Origin: DAOMOD01 sp035444205
GTDB taxonomy: Bacteria; Pseudomonadota; Gammaproteobacteria; Xanthomonadales; BPKI01
NCBI GenBank assembly: GCA_035444205.1
Contig: DAOMOD010000237.1
Coordinates: 1-5,915, forward strand
Direction: 5' to 3'
Length of the DNA stretch: 5,915 bases
In this document: positions 4,604-5,915 of the stretch, one piece after another
Layout of the letters: each line of letters opens with the position of its first letter
Numbering within the stretch: position 1 is the stretch's first letter
Notes under the pieces: model-generated
Database searches by the model: none
What the model was told of the DNA's origin: nothing
What the model saw: only the letters and a program-made list of their open reading frames with translations
Made by a program: the position numbers and the translations under genes

Positions 4604-5915
4604 GTGGAGAGGATTCGAATCGCAATGGTCGCCCTGGCCCTGGCCCTGGCCGGGATGCTTGGCGCCTGTGCGCAGACGCCGATGCGCGCCAGCGCCGCGC
4701 AGTCGCCAACCGCGCCCGCCGCGCCGGAATTCGTCACCGAGGTCGAGGGCATCCGCGAGTACCGCCTCGAAAATGGTATGCAGGTGCTGCTGGTGGCGGA
4801 TGACTCGCGCCCCACCACCACCGTCAACATCACCTACTTCGTCGGCTCCAAGCACGAAGGCTATGGCGAGTCGGGCATGGCCCATCTGCTGGAGCACCTG
4901 GTGTTCAAGGGCTCGGAAAAGTTTCCCGAGATCACCCAGGAGATCAGCCGCCGTGGCGGCCGCGCCAACGGCACCACCTGGTACGACCGCACCAACTACT
5001 TCCAGACGTTTCCCTACAACGAGGAGAACCTGGAATGGTCGCTCAGCATGGAAGCCGATCGCATGGTCAACAGCTTCATCCGCAAGGAAGACCTCGATTC
5101 GGAAATGACCGTGGTGCGCAACGAGTTCGAGGGCGGCGAGAACAACCCGTTCCGTGTTCTCATGCAGCGCACCCTTTCCGTCGCCTATGAATGGCACGGT
5201 TACGGCCGCACCACCATCGGCGCGCGCGCCGATCTTGAAAACGTGCCGATCGAGCGTCTGCAGAATTTCTATCGCAAGTACTACCAGCCGGACAACGCCA
5301 TGCTGGTGGTGTCCGGACGATTCGACGAAAACGACGTGCTGGCGCGCATCCAGCGCAGCTTCGGCGCGATTCCGGCGCCCGAGCGCGAAGGTGAGATGAT
5401 CCTTTGGCCGACCTACACCCGTGAGCCGGCGCAGGACGGCGAGCGTCGCACCACGGTGCGTCGCGTGGGCGACACCCAACTGGTGATGGTCAGCCACCAT
5501 GTGCCGGCGGCGGCGCATCCGGACATGGCAGGCGTCAGCCTGCTGGCGCATGTGCTCGGCAATGCGCCCTCCGGACGTCTGTACCAGGCACTGGTGGAGC
5601 CGGGGTTGGCATCGAGAGTCGGCGCCTTTCCTTTCGTCCTCGCCGAGCCCGGCGTGCTGATGCTGTTCGCCGAGGTGCGGATGGAGCAGGACCTTGCCGA
5701 GGTCGAGCGGGTGCTGCTCGACACCATCGCCGAACTGGCGGACGCCCCCCCTGTGGAGGAGGAAGTCGAGCGCGCACGTGCCGCCACCCTGCGCGGCATC
5801 GAGCTGACCCTGAACGACTCGCAGCGCATCGGCATCGAGCTCACCGAATGGGGCGCGCGCGGCGACTGGCGCCTGATGTTCCTGGCACGCGATCTGCTGG
5901 CCGAAGCGACGGTCG
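4604..5915 (+). CDS. M16 (insulinase/pitrilysin-family) zinc metallopeptidase, predicted lipoprotein, 3' end outside window
   Basis: The frame stays open from GTG 4604 to the window edge, giving 437 codons of a longer gene. The N-terminus (MERIRIAM then an Ala/Leu-rich core) ends in LGAC, a lipobox with Cys22. Ala at +2 lacks the Asp that retains lipoproteins in the inner membrane, so a periplasmic-side outer-membrane anchor is likely. The inverted zinc motif HLLEH (94-98) supplies His94, Glu97 as general base, and His98. Glu174 in VVRNEFE, 76 residues after His98, is the third zinc ligand at the family's spacing. RANGTTWYDRTNYF (120-133) and YGRTTIGARADL (200-211) are further family marks. 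An M16 C-type domain follows (about 207-395). Relatives of this two-half type run to about 900 residues, so roughly half is missing by window truncation. The substrate is unknown; degradation of periplasmic peptides is plausible. Confidence 0.93.
   Translation, partial: MERIRIAMVALALALAGMLGACAQTPMRASAAQSPTAPAAPEFVTEVEGIREYRLENGMQVLLVADDSRPTTTVNITYFVGSKHEGYGESGMAHLLEHLVFKGSEKFPEITQEISRRGGRANGTTWYDRTNYFQTFPYNEENLEWSLSMEADRMVNSFIRKEDLDSEMTVVRNEFEGGENNPFRVLMQRTLSVAYEWHGYGRTTIGARADLENVPIERLQNFYRKYYQPDNAMLVVSGRFDENDVLARIQRSFGAIPAPEREGEMILWPTYTREPAQDGERRTTVRRVGDTQLVMVSHHVPAAAHPDMAGVSLLAHVLGNAPSGRLYQALVEPGLASRVGAFPFVLAEPGVLMLFAEVRMEQDLAEVERVLLDTIAELADAPPVEEEVERARAATLRGIELTLNDSQRIGIELTEWGARGDWRLMFLARDLLAEATV

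Noticed and set aside
4562..5551. Minus-strand open frame opposite the M16 peptidase
   Set aside because: The plus strand carries the HLLEH zinc motif, the downstream Glu and a lipobox in one continuous frame. The reverse frame has no recognisable domain.

Overview
The window is GC-rich DNA with long, densely coded genes. It looks like a gammaproteobacterium, most likely of the Xanthomonadales/Lysobacterales. The basis is a full-length E. coli-type FadE, REP-like palindromes headed by GTAG, and intergenic heptamer tandem repeats of a kind I recall from that group. The lineage is an inference; no taxonomic marker gene is present.

Layout from left to right. Positions 1-55 hold a GAGTCCC heptamer array cut by the window edge. 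The minus-strand operon 3430->61 carries an alpha/beta-hydrolase (2555-3430) followed, after 19 nt, by the membrane-anchored acyl-CoA dehydrogenase fadE (61-2535). A 325-nt divergent intergenic region (3431-3755) holds a good sigma70-type promoter for the operon, two candidate operator palindromes (one in a strikingly AT-rich patch), an inverted REP pair, and a weaker promoter for the next gene. A TetR-family regulator (3756-4337) is read on the plus strand. A 266-nt gap (4338-4603) follows, with a second, unrelated inverted REP pair and a short TAGGCCC heptamer array. The window ends inside an M16 (insulinase-type) zinc metallopeptidase with a lipoprotein signal (4604 to beyond 5915).

Working model (inference): the hydrolase may release or process acyl substrates, FadE performs the first step of beta-oxidation, and the divergent TetR protein may sense an acyl ligand and control the operon through the palindrome at the operon's -35. 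For both divergent genes the predicted transcription start falls on or next to the start codon, and neither has a Shine-Dalgarno sequence, so both messages may be leaderless. The peptidase appears functionally separate. I found no defence system, mobile-element gene, CRISPR array or RNA gene. The most unusual content is the intergenic repeat and regulatory architecture.
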